Positions 17,524-26,095 are shown, counted from the first letter of the stretch. The stretch: DNA of 64,000 bases from Anaerolineaceae bacterium UBA5404 (GCA_002409625.1 DHNY01000012.1:93759-157758), one strand, 5' to 3'. Notes: generated by a model from the sequence alone, not told the origin. Translations and numbers: made by a program.

Positions 17524-17940
17524 CTACTCAGCGCGTTTGGCGCCGTATTTTGAACGGGCTCGTTTACGGTTGCTAACGCCGGTGGAGTCCAGGGTGCCAC
17601 GCACGATGTGATAGCGCACACCGGGCAAGTCTCTCACTCTGCCACCACGGATCAGCACAACACTGTGCTCTTGCAATTGATGCCCTTCGCCGGGGATGTA
17701 TGCCGTCACTTCCATACCATTGGAAAGACGCACACGAGCGATCTTGCGCAAAGCCGAGTTCGGCTTCTTGGGGGTCATCGTACGCACGATGGTGCACACA
17801 CCACGTTTCTGAGGCGCGCCCTTGGGTTGGCGGATACGGCGTTGTTTCTCAGAGTTGAGCGTATATTGCAGAGCTGGTGATTTGCTCTTGTTTTTCTTCG
17901 TTTTTCGACCATGTCGAACCAATTGGTTAATTGTTGGCAC
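17524..17940 (-). CDS. rpsL: 30S ribosomal protein S12
   Basis: A 138-residue S12, starting with GTG (GGAGA upstream). S12 shapes the decoding centre. The first decoding loop keeps the usual Lys (TPKKPNSALRK). In the second loop the common GGRVKDLPGVRYH reads GGRVRDLPGVRYH, so the position equivalent to E. coli Lys88 (Lys87 in some numbering) is Arg; the codon is AGA. Lys-to-Arg here is a known streptomycin-resistance change in other bacteria. The basic insert near residues 30-48 is as in longer S12 proteins. It lies 155 bases after rpoB; rpoC is not between them. Confidence 0.97.
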   Translation of the reverse strand: MPTINQLVRHGRKTKKNKSKSPALQYTLNSEKQRRIRQPKGAPQKRGVCTIVRTMTPKKPNSALRKIARVRLSNGMEVTAYIPGEGHQLQEHSVVLIRGGRVRDLPGVRYHIVRGTLDSTGVSNRKRARSKYGAKRAE

Positions 17941-17984
17941 TTTCTATTTCTCCGTACTACTAAACTCTTCTATAATTAATCATT

Positions 17985-18019
17985 AAAGGTCATTTTTACT
18001 TGCTATGACCTTGACCTTT
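17985..18019 (-). promoter_or_regulatory. Alternative-stem element in the rpoB-rpsL spacer
   Basis: On the coding strand the spacer contains AAAGGTCA, immediately overlapped by a second AAGGTCA, and 13 bases later TGACCTTT. Either upstream copy can pair with the single downstream copy, so two mutually exclusive hairpins are possible. It lies 45-80 bases upstream of the rpsL GTG. A role in S12 operon control is only an inference; a DNA-binding site (AGGTCA repeats) is an alternative. Confidence 0.35.
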
Positions 18020-18095
18020 ACAATTTCAGGCACACTTAATATGTCCGTCTGCCTGATGGACGAAAGAGAATTCTAACACGCCCATTGCTTTATCG

Positions 18096-21000
18096 TCAAG
18101 CAATTCTATCCAAGGCTGGAATTTCGCTTCCAATATCCAGCAAACCGGTGGAAACCCGGGGTGTTTGGCTTCTTTCGTCGTCTTTTCCAAAGCGAATAAT
18201 CTCGCCATCGTCCATAATCGCTTCAACCGCGAGGCTAAGCGATTGCAATTCCTTGACCAAAACGCGGAAAGCGGCAGGAATGCCCGGCGCTTCAATGGGC
18301 GTACCCTTCACGATGGCTTCGTATGTCGCGGTTCTGCCAGGAACATCGTCAGATTTGACTGTCAACATTTCCTGCAAAGTGTAAGCCGCGCCATAAGCCT
18401 CAAGCGCCCAAACTTCCATTTCACCAAAGCGCTGACCACCAAATTGTGCCTTACCACCCAAAGGTTGTTGGGTTACCAAGCTGTAAGGACCAGTGGAGCG
18501 AGCGTGAACCTTGTCTTCAACCAGGTGATGAAGTTTAAGCATGCTCATCACGCCAATCATAACGGGTTGGTCATAAAGGTCACCGGTGCGTCCATCGCGC
18601 AAAAGCTGTTTACCCAAGGTGGGTACGGGCTCTCCGGTTTCAAGGTAGATTTTGTTGGCTTCAAAGATCATTTCTGCAATTTCGAGCTTCGCGTCAATCT
18701 TCTTATCCAATTTCTTTGCCCATAACTGCAAACAGGCGCGAATGGCGTTTTCATCCTGTTGATTGCGTTGGGCAACAGGGATGGCATCTTCGGGGAAGGC
18801 TGTAATCGTCTTGGGGTCAAACCCTTCTTCAATCAACCATTCATTTAAGGTAGCCCGACGAGCAAGCACTTCGTTTTCCTTAATGGCAAAGATGTCGTAA
18901 TCTTTATCGGCAAGGATGCTCTCAAGATAAAGCAAGCGCACTTCTTGGTCGTCCAAAAGCATTTCGGGATCATGTTCAAAAGTTTGAATCCATTCCCAAC
19001 CTTTTTCAGCAACCACACGCCAGGCTTCGTCAATCATCCAGGCACGAGCCAATTCAGCAGCGATTTCTGCTTCGTTGGCGCCGTCGAACACGGGCGTAAT
19101 CGCGCGGAAGCCCAAACGGCTGGCTGCCCATCCGAGTTCAGCTTCCAGAACCTGACCAATATTCATACGACCAGGAATACCAAGCGGGTTCAAAATGATG
19201 TCCACAGGTGTGCCGTCTTCAAGGAAGGGCATATCCTCAACAGGCAAAACCATAGAGACACAACCCTTGTTACCGTGGCGTCCAGCCATTTTGTCACCAG
19301 CGGTGATCTTGCGACGCTGGGCAACAGAAACACGCACCATTTTGTCAACACCAGCACTAAGGTCGGTGTTTTCTTCGCGTGTAAAGACCTTAACATCCAC
19401 CACAATACCACGCTCGCCGTGAGGCATGCGCAAGGAGGTGTCTTTGACGTCTCGTGATTTTTCACCAAAGATCGCGCGCAGCAAGCGTTCTTCGGGGGTC
19501 AGTTCTTTTTCACCCTTGGGCGTAATTTTACCCACCAGAATGTCGTTGGGACCAACCTCAGCACCAATACGAATAATACCGGTTTCGTCCAAGTCACGGA
19601 TGGTGTCATCGCCGACATTGGGGATTTCACGGGTGATTTCTTCAGGACCAAGCTTGGTATCGCGGGCTTCCACTTCGTATTTTTCAATGTGGATGCTGGT
19701 GTAGCGGTCATCCTCAACCAATTTTTCTGAAATCAAAATAGCATCTTCAAAGTTGAAGCCTTCCCAGGGCAAGAACGCGATAACAGCGTTTTGACCAAGC
19801 GCCAATTTACCATCCTGAGTAGATGAAGAGTCGATAATCACTTCGTCTTTCTTGATCATCTGACCTTGCACCACAGCTGGGCGTTGGTCGATGCAGGTTG
19901 ATTGGTTCGAGCGGTGGTACTTGCGCAGGTTATAAATGCGCAAATCGCCATCAGTTTGTTTGACAACCAAATTGTCACCCGTAACCGAAAGCACCTCGCC
20001 ATCAGCTTCTGCCAAGGCAATTTGACCAGAGTCAGCAACGGCAACGTCTTCCATACCAGTTGAAACAATGGGCACTTGCGGGCGCAAGAGCGGCACAGCT
20101 TGGGTCTGCATGTTGGCACCCATCAAGGCGCGGTTGGCGTCGTCATGCTCGAGGAAGGGGATCAGCGCAGCCGAAATACCCACAACCTGGTTGGGTGCAA
20201 CGTCAATATAGTCGATGTCTTCATAGTTGAAGATCGCAAATTGGTTGGCAAAACGGCAAGAGTTGCGGTGCAAGAACTCTCCGTATTCGTTCAAAGGCGC
20301 GTTAGCCTGGGCGATGACGTATTTATCTTCAGCGTCAGCTGAGAGATATTCGTAATCGTCGCTCACATAAGGGCGCACCTGAACCGTTTCAATGCCAAGA
20401 GATTTAATCTTCTTAGCCATTTTGCTGTCAACACGGGTTTCGGCTTCAAAAACAACCTCACCAGTCTTTGGATCGACAATATCTTTAAGCAATAGATGGT
20501 CAACCAAGTTGGGATCATCGCCAGCCATCTCATTGTAAACCTTGCGGTAAGGGGTTTCGATAAAACCGAATTCGTTCACCTGAGCATAAGCTGCCAAACG
20601 ACCAATCAGACCGATGTTCGGACCTTCTGGGGTTTCGATGGGGCAAATACGGCCATAGTGCGAGAAGTGAACGTCACGCACATCAAAGCCAGCGCGCTCA
20701 CGGCGCAAACCGCCAGGACCCAAAGCAGAGATGGTGCGTTTGTGGCGCAACTCTGAAAGCGGGTTGGTTTCTTCCATAAATTGTGAAAGCTGGCTTGAGC
20801 CAAAGAATTCACGCAAAGATGCCACCAGAGGGCGAATGTTTACCAGACTGGCTGGTGGAACGCTGGTGCCCGCTTCGCGAATGGACATGCGTTCTTTAAT
20901 AACGCGTTCCATGCGGCGGAAACCAATGCGCAGTTTGTTTTGAATTAATTCGCCAACGGTCTTCACACGGCGATTGCCCAAATGGTCGATATCGTCTTTG

Positions 21001-22022
21001 GGGATTTTACTGTTGTTGACCTGAATCATGTGGCGGATAATGCGCACGATGTCATGTTTGGTGATGGTGCGATGCGAACCCGGGATGAGATCATACAGAT
21101 CAAGCTTCTGATTAAGCTTGTAGCGACCAACCAGTTCAAGGTCGTAATGACGCGGGTCAAAGAGCTGTTCTCTAAGGTAGCTTTCCGCGGTTTCCACGAT
21201 GGGAGGTTCACCCGGGCGTAAACGGCGATAAAACTCAAGCAAAGCTTCTTTGGCAATATCCTTATTAGGATCGTATTCAGGTTCTTGCGCAAAAGAGTTT
21301 TCGATATAGGAATGATCCGGGTTATTATCCACATCCGCAAAAAGCGCCATAATTTCTTCATCGCTGCCAGTTTGCAAAGGTGAATCGGCAAGCCCATCAT
21401 CCAGGGTCGCCAAAGCACGCAAAAAGACGGTAATTGGCACCGTTCGTTTGCGGTTGAACTTGAGGATGATGAAATCGTTTTTGCGGGTTTCAAATTCCAT
21501 CCAGGCGCCACGATCAGGGATCAATTTGGCAGTGGACATCATACGTCCGGTGGCGCGGTCTTGATCGGCTTCAAAATAAACGCCGGGTGAGCGAATGAGC
21601 TGTGAAACAACAACGCGTTCGGTACCATTGATGACAAAGGTACCCTTTTGGGTCATCTCAGGGAAATCGCCAAGAAAGAGGTCTTGTTTGATAGCTTCAG
21701 TTTGGTCAGCACCCTCGAGCAAAACAGAAACATAAAGAGGTCGCGCGTAAGTAAGGTCACGCTCAAGACACTCTTCAATGGTGTTTTTGGGTTCTTCAAA
21801 CCAGAACTGCAGGTCAAACTCTTTCGCCAGAGGATGTTCACTGGGGAAGTGCAGACGCAAATCACCGCCATAGGAGACGATGGGTGAAACTTCATTTAAT
21901 AGGTTTGCTAAACCTTCAGTTTTGAGTCTTTCAAAAGACTCGAGCTGAACTTTGATGAGTTGTGGCAATTCGAGCCCAACTGGGATACGCGCATAGTTTT
22001 TTGGGGGCATCAATTCGGTCAT
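18096..22022 (-). CDS. rpoB: DNA-directed RNA polymerase subunit beta
   Basis: A 1308-residue beta subunit. Conserved blocks include GLIGRLAAYAQVNEFGFIETPY, EGFNFEDAILIS, the KMAGRHGNKG active-site strand, and the C-terminal GGKAQFGGQRFGEMEVWALEAYGAA. The rifampicin-pocket cluster reads SQLSQFMEETNPLSELRHKR followed by TISALGPGGL, so the position of E. coli Arg529 is Thr and Asp516 is Glu. AGGAG precedes the ATG. The protein is complete and not fused to beta-prime. rpoC, nearly always directly downstream, is replaced by rpsL. Confidence 0.98.
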   Translation of the reverse strand: MTELMPPKNYARIPVGLELPQLIKVQLESFERLKTEGLANLLNEVSPIVSYGGDLRLHFPSEHPLAKEFDLQFWFEEPKNTIEECLERDLTYARPLYVSVLLEGADQTEAIKQDLFLGDFPEMTQKGTFVINGTERVVVSQLIRSPGVYFEADQDRATGRMMSTAKLIPDRGAWMEFETRKNDFIILKFNRKRTVPITVFLRALATLDDGLADSPLQTGSDEEIMALFADVDNNPDHSYIENSFAQEPEYDPNKDIAKEALLEFYRRLRPGEPPIVETAESYLREQLFDPRHYDLELVGRYKLNQKLDLYDLIPGSHRTITKHDIVRIIRHMIQVNNSKIPKDDIDHLGNRRVKTVGELIQNKLRIGFRRMERVIKERMSIREAGTSVPPASLVNIRPLVASLREFFGSSQLSQFMEETNPLSELRHKRTISALGPGGLRRERAGFDVRDVHFSHYGRICPIETPEGPNIGLIGRLAAYAQVNEFGFIETPYRKVYNEMAGDDPNLVDHLLLKDIVDPKTGEVVFEAETRVDSKMAKKIKSLGIETVQVRPYVSDDYEYLSADAEDKYVIAQANAPLNEYGEFLHRNSCRFANQFAIFNYEDIDYIDVAPNQVVGISAALIPFLEHDDANRALMGANMQTQAVPLLRPQVPIVSTGMEDVAVADSGQIALAEADGEVLSVTGDNLVVKQTDGDLRIYNLRKYHRSNQSTCIDQRPAVVQGQMIKKDEVIIDSSSTQDGKLALGQNAVIAFLPWEGFNFEDAILISEKLVEDDRYTSIHIEKYEVEARDTKLGPEEITREIPNVGDDTIRDLDETGIIRIGAEVGPNDILVGKITPKGEKELTPEERLLRAIFGEKSRDVKDTSLRMPHGERGIVVDVKVFTREENTDLSAGVDKMVRVSVAQRRKITAGDKMAGRHGNKGCVSMVLPVEDMPFLEDGTPVDIILNPLGIPGRMNIGQVLEAELGWAASRLGFRAITPVFDGANEAEIAAELARAWMIDEAWRVVAEKGWEWIQTFEHDPEMLLDDQEVRLLYLESILADKDYDIFAIKENEVLARRATLNEWLIEEGFDPKTITAFPEDAIPVAQRNQQDENAIRACLQLWAKKLDKKIDAKLEIAEMIFEANKIYLETGEPVPTLGKQLLRDGRTGDLYDQPVMIGVMSMLKLHHLVEDKVHARSTGPYSLVTQQPLGGKAQFGGQRFGEMEVWALEAYGAAYTLQEMLTVKSDDVPGRTATYEAIVKGTPIEAPGIPAAFRVLVKELQSLSLAVEAIMDDGEIIRFGKDDERSQTPRVSTGLLDIGSEIPALDRIA

Positions 22023-22042
22023 TCACATCTCCTGTACATGCT

Positions 22043-22072
22043 AAAAGCGTGGTCGCACGAGGGCACCCACGC
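22043..22072 (-). promoter_or_regulatory. Terminator-like hairpin in the rpoB leader
   Basis: On the coding strand GCGTGG and CCACGC form a 6-bp GC-rich stem around a 14-base loop, followed directly by TTTT. It lies about 20 bases upstream of the rpoB ATG and within the leader that starts at the promoter below. It may act as an attenuator, though the T run is short. Confidence 0.4.
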
Positions 22073-22101
22073 GGGTAATTACGGATAAAGCGCAATTTTT
22101 A

Positions 22102-22130
22102 AGTATAAGGCGATTTGCCTCAAGAGTCAA
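22102..22130 (-). promoter_or_regulatory. rpoB: Sigma70-type promoter of rpoB
   Basis: The minus strand carries TTGACT (22130-22125), a 17-bp spacer and TATACT (22107-22102). This is a near-consensus housekeeping promoter. The predicted start is about 22095, which leaves a leader of about 73 bases before rpoB. It likely drives rpoB-rpsL-rpsG-fusA-rpsJ. Confidence 0.8.
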
Positions 22131-22281
22131 CTGTTTTTCCCTGCAAACCTGTGTTTTCAATGAACGAATAATATTACCACACAATTTTGTGTTTTCAAAG
22201 TCAATTTTTGTGATCAAAAAAGCCCTTCACACACGCATATTGGGCAAACCCTCAAAATAAATCAAAAACAAAGACAAACAA

Positions 22282-22311
22282 AAAAGCGCCTTCAAGTTAG
22301 AAAGCGCTTTT
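22282..22311 (-). terminator. Rho-independent terminator after the Asp-box repeat gene
   Basis: The stem AAAAGCGC/GCGCTTTT with a 14-base loop is followed on the minus strand by a T-rich run (TTTTTTGTTTG). It lies about 65 bases past the stop of the 22377-23486 gene and insulates it from the rpoB promoter. Confidence 0.85.
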
Positions 22312-22376
22312 AACTCGTGTGTTTATCGTGAGAGGGGCTCGTTTAAGCCCTTTACCCATTTAGACTTTTTAGATAT

Positions 22377-23486
22377 CTACTTTTCATCTCTCAAAACAAT
22401 GGGGAAGTTAATTACAAACTCTTCCGGGTCCGGATCTGGGTCTGGGTCAGGATCCGGGTCTGGGTCCGGGTCAACAACTTCTAATTTCGCTTTAAAAGCA
22501 CCGTGATCTAGCGTGCCAATATACAGGTTCGCCGAGTTCTTTGGCTTTAATAGTATCGTGGTGATATTGGCGTTAGCTTCCAAACCATCGTTGATTTCTT
22601 GCCAGGTTGCACCAGCGTCCAGGCTCATATAAACACCGCTGCTGTCACTGCCGGCATAAAGCGTGCTGGTCTTTTTAGCGTCAATCGCCAAGGACCGAAT
22701 ACTCTTGCCATTGAGCATAGCCGACGCTGATGTCCATGTTGCGCCTGAATCCTCGCTCTTATAAACGCCACCAGACATCGTGCCAGCGTAAAGCGTGCTG
22801 GGCTCTTCAGGGTCAATCGCGATAGACATTGCCGCATGAACACCCAGCCCTGTATTTGAAGGCGCCCAGGTGTCGCCACCATTGATGCTTTTGAGCAGGC
22901 TAAAACCCATCGCGCCAAGATAAAGGGTCTCCGGCGTGAGTGGATCAATCGCCAAACTAAGATGTACAAACCCAGGAGGTAAATTCGCGCTCTTCAAAGC
23001 CCATGTTTGTCAACCATCAGTGCTTTTATAGACGCCTTCATCTAACGCCAGGACATAAAGGGTGCTTGGCGTTTGTGGGTTGATCACGATTTGGAGAACA
23101 GCCTTGCCATTGAGCGGACTCATCATTGCCGACCACGACTCGCCGCCGTTCTCACTTTTGAACAAACCACCTTCATAAGTGCCCAGGTAAAGCCTCGCGG
23201 GGGTTTCAGGATCGATGGCGATAGCCCTTGCCTCAAGATTGGTCAAGCCAGTATTGATTGCGACCCATGACTCACCGCCATTAATGGTCTTAAAAACGCC
23301 TTTGCTGTATGTGGCGGCATATAAGGTATCGGTCTCTATCGGGTCAATAGCCATATTACCAATGGTCAGTTCCTCTAAACCTTCATTTATAGCTGTCCAA
23401 ACGATGGGTTCATTCGCCTTGACGGTATGAACCATTGCCAAAAGGACGAAGAGGACGAGTAAAAGAGATAGTGCTTTTCGTTTCAT
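22377..23486 (-). pseudogene. Secreted Asp-box (BNR-like) beta-propeller protein interrupted by an in-frame TGA
   Basis: Two halves lie in the same reading frame: 23486-23010 (158 residues) and 23009-22377. They are separated only by one TGA at 23012-23010. The protein begins with a signal peptide (MKRKALSLLLVLFVLLAMVH) and is made of about 40-residue repeats with the pattern 'ggvyKS.dGG.tW......l......slaidP.....lYaGt', typical of Asp-box propellers. The stop falls in one such motif: STDG-stop-QTW, where sister repeats have NGGESW or NGGDTW. The parsimonious change is GGA to TGA. The C-terminus has an (Asp-Pro)n linker and a short hydrophobic tail. It may be a recent pseudogene, a sequencing error, or a gene with UGA readthrough. 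Confidence 0.8.
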
Positions 23487-23620
23487 ATAACTCCTTTTTC
23501 TTAGTCTATTCCCTCGTTCATAAATTTTACTATAAAGAAAAATTTCATCGACTCTCTACCTTAAATCTAAATAACTAAGGATATAATAGGTATAAAAGAC
23601 CACTTATTAGGAGCGATGCC

Positions 23621-23950
23621 ATGAAAAAAGAATTAAGCTTAGAAAAATTAATTGAAATGCAAGCACTTTGTCACGAAGTCGAAGCCGACGTAAATAAAAT
23701 CAGTGATTTCATCGCCTTCATTCAGGATGCACAAGCCAGAAAACAAAAACTGGCTGAATTCTATCAATCCGAGTGGATGTTTTACTACGAAGACGAAAAG
23801 AACAAAGAAGCCTGGGATAAGGAACTTGAAAAGCATGTCGCTGAAGACAGTTTCTCAATTCTGGATGAAGACACCATTTGGGACGCCCTCCAGGATGGGC
23901 GCTTGGAGACCATTGAGCTGCTCAAGACCATCGCTGGGATGATCGAATAA
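23621..23950 (+). CDS. DUF4298-like helical protein, copy 1
   Basis: A 109-residue acidic, all-helical protein. It resembles the DUF4298 family, with a long N-terminal helix pair, a central FYQSEWMFYYED segment and a C-terminal LDEDTIWDALQDGRLETIELLKTIAGMIE block. AGGAG lies upstream of the ATG. A paralogue follows at 24080-24424 on the same strand with the same block (ITNQDTLWDALNDHR). Biochemical function of the family is not known to me. Confidence 0.75.
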   Translation: MKKELSLEKLIEMQALCHEVEADVNKISDFIAFIQDAQARKQKLAEFYQSEWMFYYEDEKNKEAWDKELEKHVAEDSFSILDEDTIWDALQDGRLETIELLKTIAGMIE

Positions 23951-23978
23951 GCCTTGCTCAAGAAGGAAAAACACAATG

Positions 23979-24009
23979 AACCAGCCACCTTGTGTATTGT
24001 TGGCTGGTT
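23979..24009 (+). terminator. Rho-independent terminator between the DUF4298 paralogues
   Basis: The stem AACCAGCCA/TGGCTGGTT with a 13-base loop is followed by TTTTG. It lies 29 bases after the first DUF4298-like gene. A very similar stem ends the small gene at 27248. Confidence 0.85.
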
Positions 24010-24079
24010 TTTGTTTTCATTGCTAAAACCTGTTTTTTCCAAAGACCACAATTAAGATGCAAATAAGATTGGAACAAAA

Positions 24080-24424
24080 ATGAAACCCGAAGAAACCCTT
24101 AAGAAAATCAACACCATGCAGGACCTGTGTGTACAGGTAGAGCAAGATAATCAAAAAATAGAAGAGATCGCTTCTTTTTTACAAGAAGCACGCACCAGGC
24201 ATGAAACCCTTTACCGCTTTTACCAGGAAGAATGGTCCGAACTGCTTTATGACGAAAACGGAGATACCAAAGAGGCCATCAACACCATTCTAAAAGAGCA
24301 CCTGAAGCACATCCCCCAAGGGCACTACTCCATCACCAACCAAGACACGTTGTGGGATGCTCTCAATGACCACAGACTGGGACTGATAGACTTACTTAAA
24401 ACGCTCGTTGAGATGATTGACTAA
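24080..24424 (+). CDS. DUF4298-like helical protein, copy 2
   Basis: A 114-residue paralogue of the gene at 23621. Shared features are the N-terminal 'KKINTMQDLCVQVEQDNQKIEEI' type helix, FYQEEWSELLYDENG and the ending DTLWDALNDHRLGLIDLLKT. The start has a weak ribosome-binding site (ATTGGAACAAAAATG). The terminator between the copies means it probably has its own promoter. The two copies have diverged in length between the EW motif and the C-terminal block. Confidence 0.72.
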   Translation: MKPEETLKKINTMQDLCVQVEQDNQKIEEIASFLQEARTRHETLYRFYQEEWSELLYDENGDTKEAINTILKEHLKHIPQGHYSITNQDTLWDALNDHRLGLIDLLKTLVEMID

Positions 24425-24446
24425 ACGCTCAATGACTTGAAATACA

Positions 24447-24479
24447 AAAAGGGACAAGGCGCAAAACCTTGACCCTTTT
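24447..24479 (+). terminator. Rho-independent terminator after the second DUF4298 gene
   Basis: The stem AAAAGGG.CAAGG/CCTTG.CCCTTTT has one mismatch and a 7-base loop, and is followed by CTTTTTT. The converging gene at 24532 reads through the same hairpin from the other side, so it may work in both directions. Confidence 0.85.
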
Positions 24480-24531
24480 CTTTTTTATTTCAATTTGATG
24501 CCTGTTGGCAAAGCTTTTTAGTTCTTAGGAC

Positions 24532-25212
24532 TTAAGCTGTTACCCAACCATCCTCATCATTGCCGGGTTTATCTTCGCCATCAGGCGCTTCGCCTTCCAA
24601 AGCTTCAATTTCGGTCAGGTCTGGCATTGGGGGCAGCGGTGGAGCAGGCGGCAAATCGGGCATTTCTGGCACAACTGGCGTAGCAGGCTCAGGTGTGGCG
24701 GGAGGCACTACCGGAACCTCGGTAAATTCAGGATTTGCTGGCATTTCCGGATAAGTTTGTGGCTCAGGCATCGGACTTGGCATCTGGGGACTTGCCGGCA
24801 CCGGCGCGACACCTTCTAAACCATGTTCGGGGCAAAACTTACCCACAATCGGACGTCCACATTGCGGACAAACCAATCCTTGCGCCACAGGATAAGGCTG
24901 TGCAATGTTAGGCACTGGTTCAACCGGTGGAGGAGGTGGTGCCTCGTTTTTGATTGCTTCCAGATTGCTTTGAAGCTGGAAGAAGTATTTTCGCATTTCA
25001 ACCAGGTCTTTTAGCTGTGACTGTAATTCGGGTTGGCTTACATTGCCTTGATCAGCCAATGCCATGGTTGTTTCACCAAGAATATAAATGCGCTCTTTGA
25101 TTTGGTTCTCCATATCCGAAATTTCTTTATTGGCTTTCACAATACGGATTTGCTGATCAGCCTTCCACTTGGTAACGGCTGCGGCGTGTTCTACTTTTGC
25201 TTTAAAGGTCAT
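24532..25212 (-). CDS. Coiled-coil, zinc-ribbon and Pro-rich protein of unknown function
   Basis: A 226-residue soluble protein. Residues about 1-85 form a charged coiled coil. A single zinc knuckle pair follows (CPQCGRPIVGKFCPEHG, around 120-135), then about 90 residues rich in Pro, Glu and Ala with 'PEMP', 'PPAPPLPPMPD' type strings, and an acidic end. No signal peptide or membrane helix is seen. AAAGGA precedes the ATG. The zinc-ribbon-plus-Pro-rich design recurs in this window (37329-39914). It may be a scaffold, but nothing in the sequence shows its partner. Confidence 0.7.
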   Translation of the reverse strand: MTFKAKVEHAAAVTKWKADQQIRIVKANKEISDMENQIKERIYILGETTMALADQGNVSQPELQSQLKDLVEMRKYFFQLQSNLEAIKNEAPPPPPVEPVPNIAQPYPVAQGLVCPQCGRPIVGKFCPEHGLEGVAPVPASPQMPSPMPEPQTYPEMPANPEFTEVPVVPPATPEPATPVVPEMPDLPPAPPLPPMPDLTEIEALEGEAPDGEDKPGNDEDGWVTA

Positions 25213-25578
25213 GTCTGGTCCTTTCTTGGTCTTTTTATAAATGAATCCTGCTTTTGTCGATAGCTTTACTCAATTATATCGTAGACCAGATAGCATACGA
25301 GCAGACATTTTGCAGAGCCAAATAAACCGGTTTGCATTTGGATAGTCGCATTTTCTGCTCTTCTTGTCCTGGATTGATCATGCCAGGCGCAATAAGGATA
25401 AAAATGTGCAAACCAAATATTTTCACATGATTACTACACCTGATAAGCTGTCAAGATTTTGTTAAGATTTTTGTCAAACTTGTGCTATGAATTTTCTTGT
25501 GTTTCGTGTATAATAGCTTTTCGCGTCTGATTAACGCGATGTTTGACCTATTCTATGCCCGGAAGGAGGTGAATAGCA
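25213..25578 (+). other. Intergenic region upstream of rpsU
   Basis: 366 bases without a gene. It holds the divergent starts of the coiled-coil gene and of rpsU. An inverted pair GGTTTGCA (about 25331) and TGCAAACC (about 25402) is visible, and a CGCGT/ACGCG hairpin lies in the rpsU leader (25524-25540). No RNA gene was recognised. Confidence 0.5.
25509..25514 (+). promoter_or_regulatory. Candidate -10 box for rpsU-infA
   Basis: A perfect TATAAT lies 65 bases before the rpsU start. No convincing -35 is seen at the normal spacing. The short leader contains a CGCGT/ACGCG stem. Confidence 0.5.
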
Positions 25579-25767
25579 ATGGCAAGTGTCAATTTAAGAC
25601 AAAATGAGTCCCAGGATTCCCTACTCAAGCGCTTTCGCAAGAAGGTCGTCAAGAGTGGTGTATTGAGCACCGTGCGCCGCAAACGCTGGTTTGTTTCCAA
25701 GAGCGAGCAACGCCGCATGGACAAGAAAAAGGCTGTTCGTCGCAACTTCCGAAAGTCGTACGATTAG
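25579..25767 (+). CDS. rpsU: 30S ribosomal protein S21
   Basis: A 62-residue basic protein with the S21 pattern: an N-terminal NESQDSLLKRFRKKVVKSGV and a basic tail RRKRWFVSKSEQRRMDKKKA. S21 helps the 30S subunit select mRNA start sites. A very strong AAGGAGGT precedes the ATG. It is followed after 23 bases by infA, so two initiation-related genes are co-transcribed. Confidence 0.95.
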   Translation: MASVNLRQNESQDSLLKRFRKKVVKSGVLSTVRRKRWFVSKSEQRRMDKKKAVRRNFRKSYD

Positions 25768-25790
25768 CCAATAGGTTTAAGTGAGGTTTT

Positions 25791-26045
25791 ATGGCTAAAG
25801 AAGAAGAGAAAATTACAGTAGAAGGCACCATCATCGAGGCCTTACCCGGAACGCAGTTTAGGGTGAAGCTCGAAAACGGCCATGAGGTCATCGCCTATTT
25901 GAGTGGGCGTATGCGCAGGTATTACATCCGCATCCTCCTGGGCGATTTGGTGCGTGTAGAAATGTCTCCTTATGACCTCGACCGTGGGCGCATTGTATAT
26001 CGCCAGCGCCGAACTGGCCCAATCAACCCCGCGGATTTTTCCTAA
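25791..26045 (+). CDS. infA: Translation initiation factor IF-1
   Basis: An 84-residue S1-type OB-fold protein. Family strings are VEGTIIEALPGTQFRVKLENGHEV, SGRMRRYYIRILLGD and VRVEMSPYDLDRGRIVYR. IF-1 occupies the A-site during initiation. The C-terminal extension (QRRTGPINPADFS) is a little longer than in E. coli. infA is outside the usual spc-operon location here and is paired with rpsU. Confidence 0.95.
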   Translation: MAKEEEKITVEGTIIEALPGTQFRVKLENGHEVIAYLSGRMRRYYIRILLGDLVRVEMSPYDLDRGRIVYRQRRTGPINPADFS

Positions 26046-26095
26046 GTTCTTTTCATCCCAAAGCGTAAATGCCCGGGATGATCGTAATAAAACGC

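Noticed and set aside
22377..23486. Genome-wide recoding of TGA as Gly.
   Set aside because: TGA ends phoB, pstA and the thioesterase gene in ATGA overlaps, so it works as a stop here.
25331..25410. Inverted pair GGTTTGCA/TGCAAACC upstream of rpsU.
   Set aside because: Only eight bases, about 60 apart, with no clear link to a promoter; could be chance.
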